Below are positions 25,913-33,534 of a stretch of 64,000 nucleotides of DNA, piece after piece. The translations under genes and the position numbers were made by a program. Below the pieces are notes generated by a model, which worked only from the letters and a program-made list of their open reading frames with translations, was not told where the DNA came from and did not search any database. How positions within the stretch are numbered: the stretch's first letter is position 1; the number at the start of each line of letters is the position of its first letter. This DNA is from Blastococcus sp. HT6-4 (GTDB taxonomy: Bacteria > Actinomycetota > Actinomycetes > Mycobacteriales > Geodermatophilaceae): positions 992,001-1,056,000 of the forward strand of contig NZ_CP155551.1 in assembly GCF_039679125.1 (NCBI RefSeq), given 5' to 3'.

Positions 25913-26987
25913 CGAAGGGCTCCCGGGTGCTCGAGGTGGTGGACGGGGCGGACTGGAAGGCGGACCCGCTGGTGGCCCCGACGACGCCACCGGCGTCCCG
26001 GACCACCTCGAGCGGCTCGCAGTACCGGCCGCCGGTGCCGTAGCGGGACCAGTAGCGGGCGGTGGAGAGGATGAAGTCGTCCTCGAGGTAGGCGCGGATG
26101 CCCGCCTGCGAGGCGAAGCTCTTCAGCAGGTCCAGCTTCGTGCGGGTGAAACCGTCGATGCTCACGAACCGGCTGGGCCGGAAGTCGATCGTGGCCGAGG
26201 GGCTCTGGAAGCAGGCCACGGTCGGCACGCTGCGGGTGGCGACGCTGGCCGCCTGGTGGACCGCGCGGTGGTCCTGGTGCCGGTCGTTGGGCGAGTGCGT
26301 GTAGACGATCGTCGGGCGCACTTCCTGCACGACCCGCTCGATGATCGACATGGTCGGGTCCATCGGGCTGATGCGGGTGTCCTCGAGGTCCTCGAGGAAC
26401 AGCCGGGCGCCGATGAGCTCGGCGGCGGCCAGCGACTCGTCCTGCCGGTCGCCGGCCTCGCCGCCGCGGGCGCCGCGGGAGAGGGTCAGGATGACCACCT
26501 GGTCGCCGGCGGAGCGGTGGGCGGCGAGGGTGCCGCCGACGCCGATCTCCACGTCGTCGGGGTGCGCGCCGATGGCGAGCACCGTCTGGCGTGCGGGAGC
26601 CGCGGCGCGCCGGGCCTGGGCCGTCTCGGCCAGCCGGCGGATCGTCGCGGCGAGCGTGTCCTTGGGCACCGGCTTGACCAGGAACTCGTCGGCCTGCCGG
26701 CGCAGCGCGTCCACGGCGTAGTCGACCGACGCGTGCGCGGTCATCACCGTGATCGGGAGGTCGGCGCGCAGCTGGCGCAGCCGGTCGAGGAACTCCAGAC
26801 CCGTCATCCCCGGCATCTCGATGTCGGTGATCGCCGCGTCGAACTCCACCCGCGAGGCCAGGGCCAGCGCTTCCAGAGGGTCGGCGCACGTGGTCACGGT
26901 CATGCCGCCGCGCTGCAGCACGATGCGCACGAAGAGTGCGGTGTCGGGGTCGTCGTCGACGACCAGGACGTGCAGTGCACCGTCCAC
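25905..26987 (-). CDS. Receiver domain fused to PIG-L (LmbE-like) deacetylase
   Basis: About 360 residues from GTG 26987 (GGGAG 8 bases upstream); ATG 27080 and TTG 27149 extend it by low-complexity sequence. Residues 5-120 are a complete CheY-type receiver: acidic DDD, phospho-acceptor D55 (ITDIEMPG), T83 and K105. Residues 135-340 are a zinc deacetylase of the GlcNAc-PI/MshB family with AIGAHPDDVEIG and the C-terminal zinc His pair in NDRHQDHRAV. The fusion implies that phosphorylation acts directly on an enzyme that removes acetyl from an amino sugar. It is first gene of a five-gene coupled operon. Confidence 0.9.
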   Translation of the reverse strand: MDGALHVLVVDDDPDTALFVRIVLQRGGMTVTTCADPLEALALASRVEFDAAITDIEMPGMTGLEFLDRLRQLRADLPITVMTAHASVDYAVDALRRQADEFLVKPVPKDTLAATIRRLAETAQARRAAAPARQTVLAIGAHPDDVEIGVGGTLAAHRSAGDQVVILTLSRGARGGEAGDRQDESLAAAELIGARLFLEDLEDTRISPMDPTMSIIERVVQEVRPTIVYTHSPNDRHQDHRAVHQAASVATRSVPTVACFQSPSATIDFRPSRFVSIDGFTRTKLDLLKSFASQAGIRAYLEDDFILSTARYWSRYGTGGRYCEPLEVVRDAGGVVGATSGSAFQSAPSTTSSTREPFGV

Positions 26988-27234
26988 GGGTCCGGCTCCC
27001 GTCGGTGGGGTCCCCCGGTTCGCCGGGAGGGGGACGGGTGCGTCCCCGCCGGAGTTGACGGCCGTGCCCGCCGGCCGCATGAGCCGGGCCCGGGTCCCCT
27101 CACCCCTCCGGGTGGGGTCGCCCGACCGGGCGATCCGGCCGCTGCTCAAGCCGGCGGTCCGCGGTGCCGATCACCCGGTCAGGTGACGGGAGGCCCGTCC
27201 GTACCCAGCGCTGCGCACCGGAGGAGGAGACGTC

Positions 27235-27945
27235 GTGCCTGATCGGTCCGTGCTCGTGGTGGAGGACACCCAGGAGATCCGCGAGCTCGTGACCACGGTG
27301 CTCGAACGCGCCGGCTTCGCCGTGCGGGCCGTGGGCACCGGCGGCGAGGCGCTCGCGGAGGTGCGGCGCGACCCGCCGGACCTCATCGTGCTGGACCTCG
27401 GCCTGCCCGACGCCGACGGCACCGAGGTCTGCCGGCAGATCCGCGCCGAGACGCCCTGCTACGTCCTGATGCTCACCGCCCGCGCCGAGGAGGTCGACCT
27501 GCTCATCGGGCTGGCCGTCGGCGCCGACGGGTACATGGCCAAGCCGTTCTCGCCGCGCGAGCTCGCCGCCCGCGTGCAGGCGATGCTGCGGTTCCCCCGG
27601 ACCGTGCAGCCGGCTGCACCCGGAGCCGTCCCGGAGCCGGAGTCGGTGCGCCGGCTCGCCGAGCTCGAGGTGGACGAGGACAGCCGCGAGGTGCGGGTCG
27701 ACGGCACCGTCGTCGACCTCACCCGGACCGAGTTCGACCTGCTGGCTGCCCTGGCCTCGCGGCCGGGCCGGGTGCTGCAGCGCGAGACCCTCCTGCGGGA
27801 GGTCTGGCAGACCGACTGGGAGGGCAACCTGCGCCTGGTCGAGGCGCACATGTCCAACCTGCGCCGCAAGCTCGTCGCGGCGGGGCTCAACTCGCCCGAG
27901 ATCCGCACCGTCCGCGGGGTCGGCTACCGCCTCGTGGCCGCCTGA
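27235..27945 (+). CDS. OmpR/PhoB-family response regulator
   Basis: 236 residues, GTG start after GGAGGAGGAG. The receiver has E10-D11, phospho-acceptor D54 (IVLDLGLPDADG), LTAR and KPFSPRE. The C-terminal winged helix has TRTEFDLLAALASRPGRVL, EAHMSNLRRKL and RTVRGVGYRL. It is transcribed away from the fusion operon across a 247-base gap and towards the matrix-protein operon. No kinase is next to it; the histidine kinase at 30265-32049 is the nearest candidate partner. It may control both neighbouring operons. Confidence 0.93.
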   Translation: MPDRSVLVVEDTQEIRELVTTVLERAGFAVRAVGTGGEALAEVRRDPPDLIVLDLGLPDADGTEVCRQIRAETPCYVLMLTARAEEVDLLIGLAVGADGYMAKPFSPRELAARVQAMLRFPRTVQPAAPGAVPEPESVRRLAELEVDEDSREVRVDGTVVDLTRTEFDLLAALASRPGRVLQRETLLREVWQTDWEGNLRLVEAHMSNLRRKLVAAGLNSPEIRTVRGVGYRLVAA

Positions 27946-27952
27946 CCTCTGC

Positions 27953-28020
27953 CCCAGGCATAGGAGGCTATGCACCCGCATCCGGGGCGCGAACCATAGG
28001 TAGAGCCTCCTATGCCTGGG
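27953..28020. repeat. Perfect 17-bp inverted repeat between convergent genes
   Basis: CCCAGGCATAGGAGGCT at 27953-27969 is the exact complement of 28004-28020, with a 34-base loop. The inner segment CATAGGAGGCTATG (27959-27972) is itself a short hairpin, and a partial copy (CCATAGG) lies in the loop. Position between converging stop codons suggests a bidirectional terminator, but it is less GC-rich than the other terminators here and contains AGGAGG, so a different role is possible. Confidence 0.75.
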
Positions 28021-28040
28021 CGGGTCGTGTCGTACCGCGC

Positions 28041-28472
28041 TCAGGTGCCGGCGAGCTCCTGCAGCCGCTCGACGCGGGAGTGAGCCAGCACGCCACGGCG
28101 GGCGTCGGCGGCGATCGCGCGGCACAGCGACGCGACCTCCGGGTGCCCGAACTGGCCGCTGGTGCCGGCGAGGGTGGTGGCGGCCGAGGCGACGGCGCTC
28201 GTGTCCCCGGCCCGCGTGTGCCGGTCGATCGCCGAGAGCCGGTGCGGGAGCGCGTCGGCGTAGAGGCCCTCGAGCCGGGCCATCAGCGCCGGGTCCACCA
28301 GGTCGTCGTCCACCGTCCCGCCGTCGTCCCTGGGACCGCCGGGGAGTTCCGCCTGCGCGGCCGGCCCCGTGGTCCGGCCGCGCAGGAAGTCGAGGAGGGG
28401 CCCGTCGGCCACCGGGGAGACGGAACGGCCGGGGGCAGGGGCCGTGGCGTCCCCGATCAGGAGGCTCAGCAC
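28041..28472 (-). CDS. Hpt-like domain protein lacking the phospho-histidine
   Basis: 143 residues from GTG 28472, overlapping the stop of the FN3-like gene by 7 bases. Residues 60-130 have the helical pattern of histidine phosphotransfer domains (LMARLEGLYADALPHRLSAI, then LAGTSGQFGHPEVASLCR). Where active domains read AHTLKGS this one reads ATTLAGT, so the His is Thr99 and the Lys is Ala102. It cannot relay phosphate but might still bind a receiver or kinase. It is last gene of the signal-peptidase operon. Confidence 0.65.
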   Translation of the reverse strand: MLSLLIGDATAPAPGRSVSPVADGPLLDFLRGRTTGPAAQAELPGGPRDDGGTVDDDLVDPALMARLEGLYADALPHRLSAIDRHTRAGDTSAVASAATTLAGTSGQFGHPEVASLCRAIAADARRGVLAHSRVERLQELAGT

Positions 28473-28879
28473 CGGAACCCCTCCGACGGTGCGGACGTCG
28501 CCGTCCAGCCGTAGGGGGTCTGCGCGGTGACGGTGAAGGTGTGGACGCTGCCGGAGGCCCAGTACGTCTGGCTCGCGGTGACGGCGTCGGGCCCCGTCCG
28601 GGCCACGACGAACGTCGTGCCGTTGGACCGGTGGCCGGTGACGACGTACCCGCTGACGTCGGGGGAGGGGCTCGGCGTCCACGAGACCCGGGCGCCGAAG
28701 CCGAGGAAGCACCAGCTCCCGGCTGTGCCCACCGCGGTGGGCGGTGCGACGGTGGCGGTCGAGACGGTGGTGGGCACCGAGGCGGTGTCGCCGAAGCCGG
28801 CCGAGGCGGGGAGCACGCCCGCGACGACGGTGACGACGGTCAGGCCGATCAGGACGAGGGAGCGGTGGAGCGCGGTCAT
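28466..28879 (-). CDS. Exported FN3-like protein with SipW-type signal
   Basis: 137 residues. A hydrophobic leader (LVLIGLTVVTVVAGVL) is followed by ASAGFGDTASV, which resembles the alternate signal peptide (AaFsDt-type site) of TasA/camelysin proteins. The remainder looks like one fibronectin-III-style beta domain (ARVSWTPSPSPDVSGYVV, HTFTVTAQTPYGW) with Cys near both ends. Its ATG overlaps the stop of the signal peptidase gene, so the peptidase and this likely substrate are made together. Confidence 0.75.
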   Translation of the reverse strand: MTALHRSLVLIGLTVVTVVAGVLPASAGFGDTASVPTTVSTATVAPPTAVGTAGSWCFLGFGARVSWTPSPSPDVSGYVVTGHRSNGTTFVVARTGPDAVTASQTYWASGSVHTFTVTAQTPYGWTATSAPSEGFRC

Positions 28880-29487
28880 GGCCGGGCCTCCTCGTTGCGG
28901 GTGGGGCGCCAGATGGTCAGCAGCAACCAGCCGGCGAGCAGGGCGGGGGCGCCGTAGAGCAGCACCTGGTTGAGCACCGGCGTGCGGAGCAGCTGCAGGA
29001 CGTGGCCCAGCCCGGGGACCACGGCCTGCACCTCGTAGACGGTGTCGCCGACCAGGCCGGCGGTCCACGGGTCGACCGTCTCGTTGCCGTCGCCCTTGGT
29101 CTGCACCGTCACGCCGCCGTCGGCCGCCCGCTCCACCGTGACCACGCGGTGGGTCACGAGGCTGCGGGGGCCGATCGGCATGTGGTACGTGATCACCATG
29201 CCCTCGGTGATCTCCGCGACGGGGATCGGGGTGGCGACGGTGACGTCGCCGGGCTCGATCTCCGGGGCCATGCTGGCGGTGAGCATGGTCATCGTGCGGT
29301 AGCCCAGCAGGTGCGGTCCGACGGCCAGGACGGCGAACATCACGACGGCGAAGCCCACGATCCCGCGGACCAGCCACGGGGCCAGCCGGCCCGCGATGCG
29401 GTGGGCCCGGCCGGCGGCGGAGTGCTCGTCCGTGGCCCGGGACGACGCGGCTCCCACCGGGTGGCGGGCGGGGAGGACGGCGGTCAT
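28876..29487 (-). CDS. Signal peptidase I, SipW/archaeal type
   Basis: 203 residues. A long Ala/Arg N-terminus precedes a membrane helix (GIVGFAVVMFAVLAVG), then the catalytic Ser72 in LTASMAPEIEPGDV and the ER-type catalytic His113 in SLVTHRVVTVER (bacterial housekeeping enzymes use Lys). KGDGNETVDPW matches the next conserved block, and a C-terminal helix anchors the protein. It would cleave the alternate signal peptides of the TasA-like and FN3-like proteins on either side. Confidence 0.88.
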   Translation of the reverse strand: MTAVLPARHPVGAASSRATDEHSAAGRAHRIAGRLAPWLVRGIVGFAVVMFAVLAVGPHLLGYRTMTMLTASMAPEIEPGDVTVATPIPVAEITEGMVITYHMPIGPRSLVTHRVVTVERAADGGVTVQTKGDGNETVDPWTAGLVGDTVYEVQAVVPGLGHVLQLLRTPVLNQVLLYGAPALLAGWLLLTIWRPTRNEEARP

Positions 29488-29519
29488 GACGGGATCTCCG
29501 AGTGGTCGTCGGGCCCGGA

Positions 29520-30104
29520 TCAGCGGGCGGTGCCGGTCTTCTGGACGGCGTCGAACTGCAGCGAGACCATGCTCTGCTGCCCCTGGAACTGGTTGCCGGC
29601 CGTCCCGGGCAGCGACACCGTGAGCAGGAAGTGGTCGGCCTGGCCGGCCTTCATCGCCGACGAGGCGGCCAGCGGGACCTGGCCGGTGAGGCCGCCGGTG
29701 CGCACGACGGTCGGGGTGCCGGCGCAGCTGTTGGCCGCCGTCCAGGCCACCGGGCAGGAGGTGACGGTCAGCTGCAGACCACCCGGTCCGGTGAGCACGC
29801 CGGAGCCGGTGGCGCCGATGGTCATCGACAGGGCACCGAGGTCGAGGCTGCCGGTGTTGGCCAGCGTGACCGCGCGGCTGACCGAGGCACCGGGGACCAG
29901 GCCCGAGGCGTCGACCGGGACGGTGGCGGTGGTGGTGGCGTCGATGTTGATCGTGCCGGTCGCCACGGGCACCGAGACCGGGGTGGTGCTGTCGCTGAAG
30001 CCGCCGAAGGTCCCCATGCCGGCGACGGCGGCGGCGGCCGCGAGAACGCCGAGCGAACCGACGACCTTGGCGGTGGTGGTCGATCCGGCCGTGGTGATGC
30101 CCAT
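29520..30104 (-). CDS. TasA/camelysin-like exported protein (alternate signal peptide)
   Basis: 194 residues. The leader KVVGSLGVLAAAAAVAGMG and cleavage region GTFGGFSDSTT fit the SipW-dependent signal family. The mature part is a Thr/Val/Gly-rich beta-sandwich (RAVTLANTGSLDLGALSM, HFLLTVSLPGTAG) of the camelysin/TasA type, with two Cys (TSCPV, NSCAG) likely forming a disulfide. Relatives assemble into matrix fibres in Bacillus; whether this one does is unknown. It opens an operon: this gene, 32-base gap, signal peptidase, FN3-like protein, Hpt-like protein. Confidence 0.82.
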   Translation of the reverse strand: MGITTAGSTTTAKVVGSLGVLAAAAAVAGMGTFGGFSDSTTPVSVPVATGTINIDATTTATVPVDASGLVPGASVSRAVTLANTGSLDLGALSMTIGATGSGVLTGPGGLQLTVTSCPVAWTAANSCAGTPTVVRTGGLTGQVPLAASSAMKAGQADHFLLTVSLPGTAGNQFQGQQSMVSLQFDAVQKTGTAR

Positions 30105-30216
30105 GTCTGTGTCTCCTCGTCAGTGCGGGTGGCGCCGGGTGCGGTGGCGACACGGCCGACTCTGGAGGCCGAACCGCAGCCCCCCGCCGGTGAACCGCAA
30201 GGAATGCGCAAGAAAC

Positions 30217-30246
30217 GGCCCCCCGTCCCGGTCGGGACGAGGGGCC
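30217..30246 (-). terminator. Terminator of the kinase operon
   Basis: A 13-base stem with one mismatch (GGCCCCCCGTCCC against GGGACGAGGGGCC, loop GGTC) lies 18 bases past the kinase stop and separates it from the TasA-like operon downstream. Confidence 0.72.
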
Positions 30247-30264
30247 GGTGACCGGTACCAGGAG

Positions 30265-32049
30265 TCAGGCGGTGCCGCGGGGGAGCGTCATGGTGAAGGT
30301 GGTGCCCTCGCCCTCGACGCTGACCAGGTCCAGCGAGCCGCCGTGGGCGGTGGTGATGGCCTTGGTGATGGTGAGGCCGAGCCCCACCCCGGGAACGGCG
30401 TTGCGCTGGGCGGTGGACGACCGGAAGAACCGGGTGAACAGCTGCCCCCGCTCGCCGGCCGGGATGCCCATGCCGGTGTCGGCGACCGAGAGGAGGGCCA
30501 CGGGGGCCGCGTCGGGGCGGTGCTCGGCGACCAGCTCGCCGTCGGGCAGCTGCCAGCCCGGCCGCAGCGACAGGCGCACCTGGCCGCCGGCGCGGGTGAA
30601 CTTCACGGCGTTCGACACCAGGTTGTCGCAGGCCTGGCCGAGCCGCACCGCGTCGCCGGACACCACGAGGCCGTCGGGCGGCACGTCGACGACGATCTCC
30701 ACACCGGCGGCGGCCGCGGCCACGCGGGCCGTCTCCTCGGCGGCGCGGACCACGGCGGCGAGGTCGACGTCGGCCGGCTGGAGAGAGAACCGGCCGCTGT
30801 CCACCTGGGCGGTGAACAGCAGGTCGCCGACCAGGCGCAGCAGCCGCTGCGCGTTGCGCTCGACGGTGGACAGGTACTGCCGCTGCTCGTCGGTCAGCGG
30901 CTGGTCCTCGTCGTCCATGACCAGCTCGAGGTATCCGAGGATCGAGCTGAGGGGGGTGCGCAGTTCGTGGCTGATGAGGCTCACGAACTGGTCCTTCATG
31001 CGCTCGGTGGCGCGCGCCTCGGTCATGTCGGTGCCGACGAAGTTCCAGCCGGCGTGCACCCCGCGGTCGTCCGAGCGGGGCGTGACGGCGACCGAGACGG
31101 TGCGCCGGCTGCCGTCGGCGGCGACGTAGGTCCAGTCGCGGACGTCGCTGCCCTCCTCGCGGGCGACGTGCACCAGGGCGGACAGCGGGGTTGCGGCGCC
31201 GGTGCTCCCGGCCGCGGCGGTCAGCTCCTCGGACAGGTGGAAATCGAGGATCGAGCGCCGGCGGACGACGTCGGGTCGCAGCACCCCGAGCATCTTCTCC
31301 GCGCCGGGGTTCCAGACCCGGATCGTGCCGTCGAGGTCGGTGCCGATGATCGACTGCTCGGTGACCGCGTCGATGACGCTGGTCATCGTCTGGGCGCGAG
31401 CGGCCAGGATGCGGGAGGCGGTGTCGAGCTCGTCGGCGCGGCTCCGGACCTGGGCGAGCAGCGCCGCCTGCTCCCGCTGCAGCCGCTCGATGTCACGGGC
31501 CTGGTCGGCCACGCGGCGGGTGTTCTCGTGGATCGCGATGCTGCCGACGGCGACGACCAGGGGGCCGAGCAGCAGGGCGCCGGGCACGATGGCCGCGGCG
31601 GCGGGGTCGCCGAGCAGGTACGGCACGGCGAGCACCGCCGTCGTCCCGGCCACGGCGACGGCCACCCCGCGGCGGGTCGCGGCGGTGGACAGCACCCACA
31701 ACGGGCTGAGGAGGAGGAACAGCGTCGTCGGGGAGGCGGTGCCGGCGTACAGCAGCCCGACGGCGAGCAGGTGAGCGGTCGGCACGGCCGGCGAGCCCGC
31801 GACCGCGGGGGAGCGGCGGGCCGTCCAGGCCACCGCGGTGGCGGTGAAGGCGACGGCGAGGCCGGCGTGCACCAGGGTGGGCTCGGCCACCGGCAGCGCT
31901 CCCGCGAGCAGCAGCACGGCGGCCACGCCGAACACGACGGCGGAGGACAGCGTGCCGCGCCCGGCCTCCCGCCCCGGGCGCAGCGCGGTCGGCCGGCGCG
32001 ACGGACCCGCGCGGTCCGGCGCGGGGCGGTCGAGGACGGCGACGCTCAC
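30265..32049 (-). CDS. Membrane PAS-domain sensor histidine kinase
   Basis: 594 residues from GTG 32049, overlapping the receiver gene stop (GTGA). Six hydrophobic helices (residues about 35-210) are followed by a short coiled coil (IERLQREQAALLAQVRSRAD), a PAS domain (IIGTDLDGTIRVWNPGAE), HisKA with LISHELRTPLSSILGYLEL and an HATPase_c domain with N box LVSNAVKFT, DTGMGIPAGERGQLF and GLGLTITKAI. All catalytic boxes are intact. It forms a two-component unit with the receiver-only protein; the OmpR-type regulator at 27235 may be a second target. Confidence 0.93.
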   Translation of the reverse strand: MSVAVLDRPAPDRAGPSRRPTALRPGREAGRGTLSSAVVFGVAAVLLLAGALPVAEPTLVHAGLAVAFTATAVAWTARRSPAVAGSPAVPTAHLLAVGLLYAGTASPTTLFLLLSPLWVLSTAATRRGVAVAVAGTTAVLAVPYLLGDPAAAAIVPGALLLGPLVVAVGSIAIHENTRRVADQARDIERLQREQAALLAQVRSRADELDTASRILAARAQTMTSVIDAVTEQSIIGTDLDGTIRVWNPGAEKMLGVLRPDVVRRRSILDFHLSEELTAAAGSTGAATPLSALVHVAREEGSDVRDWTYVAADGSRRTVSVAVTPRSDDRGVHAGWNFVGTDMTEARATERMKDQFVSLISHELRTPLSSILGYLELVMDDEDQPLTDEQRQYLSTVERNAQRLLRLVGDLLFTAQVDSGRFSLQPADVDLAAVVRAAEETARVAAAAAGVEIVVDVPPDGLVVSGDAVRLGQACDNLVSNAVKFTRAGGQVRLSLRPGWQLPDGELVAEHRPDAAPVALLSVADTGMGIPAGERGQLFTRFFRSSTAQRNAVPGVGLGLTITKAITTAHGGSLDLVSVEGEGTTFTMTLPRGTA

Positions 32050-32468
32050 GTCACCGGCTCCCGCACGGTCAGGGCCCGGACCTGGTGGACCAGGCCGGCG
32101 ACGGTGAACGGCTTGGCGAGGTAGGCGTCGGCGCCGGCCGACAGGCCCCGGGCCACCTCGTCGGGGGAGGCTCCGGCGGAGAGCAGCAGGATGCGGATGC
32201 CTGCGGTGGCCGGGTCGTCGCGCAGCGCCGAGCAGATCTCCAGGCCGGTGGCGCCGGGCATCGAGACGTCGAGCACGGCGAGGTCGGGCAGCTGCGCCCG
32301 CGCGGCCGCCAGCGCCGCCGAGCCGTCGGAGGCCGACGTGACCACCTGGCAGCCGGCCTTGCGGACGGCGAGGCAGACCAGGTCCCGGATGTCGGCCTCG
32401 TCGTCGGCCACGAGCACCCGGACGATGCCGGCGGGTCCGCTGCCGGGGGCGTGCAGAACCGCGTCCAC
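32046..32468 (-). CDS. Single-domain response regulator (receiver only)
   Basis: 140 residues, GTG start with GGGAG upstream. A CheY-like receiver: RVLVADDEADIRDLV, phospho-acceptor Asp in LAVLDVSMPGATG, LLLSAG and AKPFTVAGL. It has no output domain. Coupled by 4 bases to the kinase downstream, so it is probably its direct phosphate acceptor or a regulator of its activity. The 202 bases before it show nothing recognised beyond its own start site. Confidence 0.9.
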   Translation of the reverse strand: MDAVLHAPGSGPAGIVRVLVADDEADIRDLVCLAVRKAGCQVVTSASDGSAALAAARAQLPDLAVLDVSMPGATGLEICSALRDDPATAGIRILLLSAGASPDEVARGLSAGADAYLAKPFTVAGLVHQVRALTVREPVT

Positions 32469-32670
32469 GAGGGCTCCCGTCGATCGTGGTCCCGGACCGC
32501 TGGTGCGGTGGGACCGGTGGCGTCGTCCCGTGGAGGAACGGCGCCCCGGCCGGGGGGCTGCAGTACGGGGCGCGGCGCGTCACCCCGTGGGGGTGGGCCT
32601 CGAACAGCAGTGCGCCCCGCCGGGGGACCCGGCGGGGCGCACTGCGTGGGACGGGACGGGCCCGCCGGTG

Positions 32671-33489
32671 TCAGGAGCCGGACTTGTTCTGCACCTGCTC
32701 CTTGGACTGCTGGGCCTGGCCCTGCACGGACTGCTTCGACTGCTGGGCCTGGCCCTGCACGTGCTCCTTGGACTGCTGGGCCTGGCCCTGCACGTGCTCC
32801 TTGGACTGCTGGGCCTGGCCCTGCACGTCCTGGGCCGCGGACTGGCCTTCCTGCTTCACGGTCTCGGCCGCACCCTGCGCGGAGGACTTGACCTCCTCCA
32901 TCGCGTGCTGGGCGGCCGGCTTGAGCTGGTCACCCATCTCCTGCGCGGCGTCCTTGGCCGGCTGGATGAGCTGGTCCTTGTGCTCCTTGAACGAGCTCTC
33001 GGCCTGCTGGGCCAGCTGCTGCTCGCGCTGCGAGGCGGGCAGCAGGCTGGAGACCAGCCACCCGACACCGAAGGCGATCAGCCCGGCGGCCAGGGGGTTG
33101 CCCTGGGCCTGCTGGCTGAGCTGCTGCGGCATCTGCTGCATGGACTCCTTGGCGCTGGACGCCTTGTCCTGCATGGAGTCCTGCATGGAGTGCATGGAGT
33201 TCTGCAGGGACCCCGCGGTCTCGGAGGCCATGCCCTGGGCGTCGTGCATCGTGCCCTGGGCCTGCGACTGGGCGTGGTGCATCTTGCCCTGGGCCTGGGA
33301 GATGGCGTGGTCGGCCTGCCCCATCACCTTGTCCTTGAAGCCGCTCATGCGGCCCTTGGCGGCGGTCACCCTCCGGTCCACGACGCGGGACGGGTTCACC
33401 TTCTCGTTGAGGGCGTCGACGTCGTAGCTGAGCTCGCGCCGCGTGTCCTCGATCTGCCGCCGGATGACGTCCGGGTCACTGCTGGTCAT
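32671..33489 (-). CDS. DUF3618 protein with 11-mer repeats
   Basis: 272 residues. The N-terminus is a DUF3618 domain (DVIRRQIEDTRRELSYDVDA). A long Gln/Met/Ser-rich helical stretch follows, then one hydrophobic segment (GLIAFGVGWLVSSLL) and a C-terminal tail with four tandem 11-residue repeats, V-Q-G-Q-A-Q-Q-S-K-E-H and variants. Eleven-residue amphipathic repeats are typical of group-3 LEA and related stress proteins. With the next two genes on this strand it forms a membrane-linked set. The stress role is inferred. Confidence 0.82.
   Translation of the reverse strand: MTSSDPDVIRRQIEDTRRELSYDVDALNEKVNPSRVVDRRVTAAKGRMSGFKDKVMGQADHAISQAQGKMHHAQSQAQGTMHDAQGMASETAGSLQNSMHSMQDSMQDKASSAKESMQQMPQQLSQQAQGNPLAAGLIAFGVGWLVSSLLPASQREQQLAQQAESSFKEHKDQLIQPAKDAAQEMGDQLKPAAQHAMEEVKSSAQGAAETVKQEGQSAAQDVQGQAQQSKEHVQGQAQQSKEHVQGQAQQSKQSVQGQAQQSKEQVQNKSGS
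32695..32826 (-). repeat. Four 33-bp tandem coding repeats
   Basis: They encode residues 222-265 of the DUF3618 protein, one 11-residue unit per 33 bases. The units are almost identical at DNA level, which suggests recent expansion and possible length variation. Confidence 0.85.
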
Positions 33490-33534
33490 GTCTATCGGCT
33501 CCTGCCGTGTCGAGATAAGTCAGCGGTCGGGGGG

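Noticed and set aside
29002-32124. A 1040-residue open frame on the plus strand
   Set aside because: Antisense shadow of the signal peptidase, TasA-like and kinase genes, all of which have clear motifs.
32695-32826. CRISPR-like array of 33-base units
   Set aside because: Units are contiguous with no spacers and keep an open frame of 11 residues each, so they are coding repeats.
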